The position numbers and the translations under genes are program-made. Shown one piece after another: positions 21,364 to 21,431 of a stretch of 21,431 nucleotides of DNA. Positions within the stretch are counted from its first letter, which is position 1. Each line of letters starts with the position of its first letter. The DNA is taken from assembly GCA_964344775.1 (NCBI GenBank), contig CAYFOO010000020.1, forward strand, positions 1 to 21,431, written 5' to 3'. The DNA comes from CAYFMH01 sp964344775. GTDB taxonomy: Bacteria > Patescibacteriota > Gracilibacteria > UBA4473. The notes below the pieces were generated by a model, which saw only the letters and a list, made by a program, of their open reading frames with translations, was not told the DNA's origin and did no database searches.

Positions 21364-21431
21364 GTAAATATAATGCAATTTTTCACACCCATCGCATTTA
21401 ACCGCATAAATAAGCGATTTCAGAGAAAAAG

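Overview
The window reads as a piece of a small-genome, candidate-phyla-radiation (Patescibacteria)-like bacterial chromosome. The evidence is circumstantial. GC is low to moderate, many genes encode short uncharacterised helical proteins, and housekeeping proteins (UppS, a cysteine desulfurase, RNase Y) are compact or divergent. Most gene starts follow an A-rich leader without a Shine-Dalgarno motif, and palindromic and heptanucleotide repeats are common. UGA ends genes normally (for example pcrA) and no in-frame UGA has to be read through, so the standard bacterial code fits. Peregrinibacteria-type lineages are plausible, but no marker gene here settles the phylum.

Layout. Positions 1-290 carry repeats: a GAAA microsatellite, a double-hairpin palindrome and period-7 tandem repeats. 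Next come a P-type cation ATPase and a coiled-coil/membrane protein (272-4404, minus), then two plus-strand helical/TPR-like genes (4594-5833) separated by a clear terminator and promoter. A pyruvyltransferase-family protein and undecaprenyl diphosphate synthase (5808-7459, minus) point to cell-envelope glycan synthesis. They are followed by an unknown helical gene (7574-8281), a divergent cysteine desulfurase (8443-9486, minus), a four-helix membrane protein (9609-10067) and a lipoprotein (10178-11221, minus).

At 11314-11569 a promoter drives a strongly structured leader that runs into tRNA-Ile(GAT). Directly behind the tRNA lies a block of about 2 kb (11570-13650) that looks like a decayed mobile element. 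It holds a serine-recombinase fragment, a phage-type helix-turn-helix protein of small-terminase character and frameshifted remnants. It also holds one apparently intact transcription unit: a perfect -35/-10 pair, a roughly 230-nt leader with long-range pairing, a 47-residue membrane protein with a real Shine-Dalgarno sequence, and strong hairpins.

The right part is mostly one minus-strand direction: mscS-type channel, RNase Y, then a cluster of two small helical proteins, a GGDEF diguanylate cyclase-like protein and the PcrA/UvrD helicase. The two small proteins share a short motif with each other, which suggests a dedicated c-di-GMP-linked module. pcrA contains two palindromic repeat elements read in frame, both in expected linker regions.

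The most unusual signals are: (i) period-7 tandem repeats at nearly every gene end, with different heptamers at different loci; (ii) palindromes domesticated as protein linkers in PcrA; (iii) the structured RNA upstream of tRNA-Ile; and (iv) the small-membrane-protein unit inside the mobile remnant. All functional statements are from reading the sequence; no search or folding program was run.
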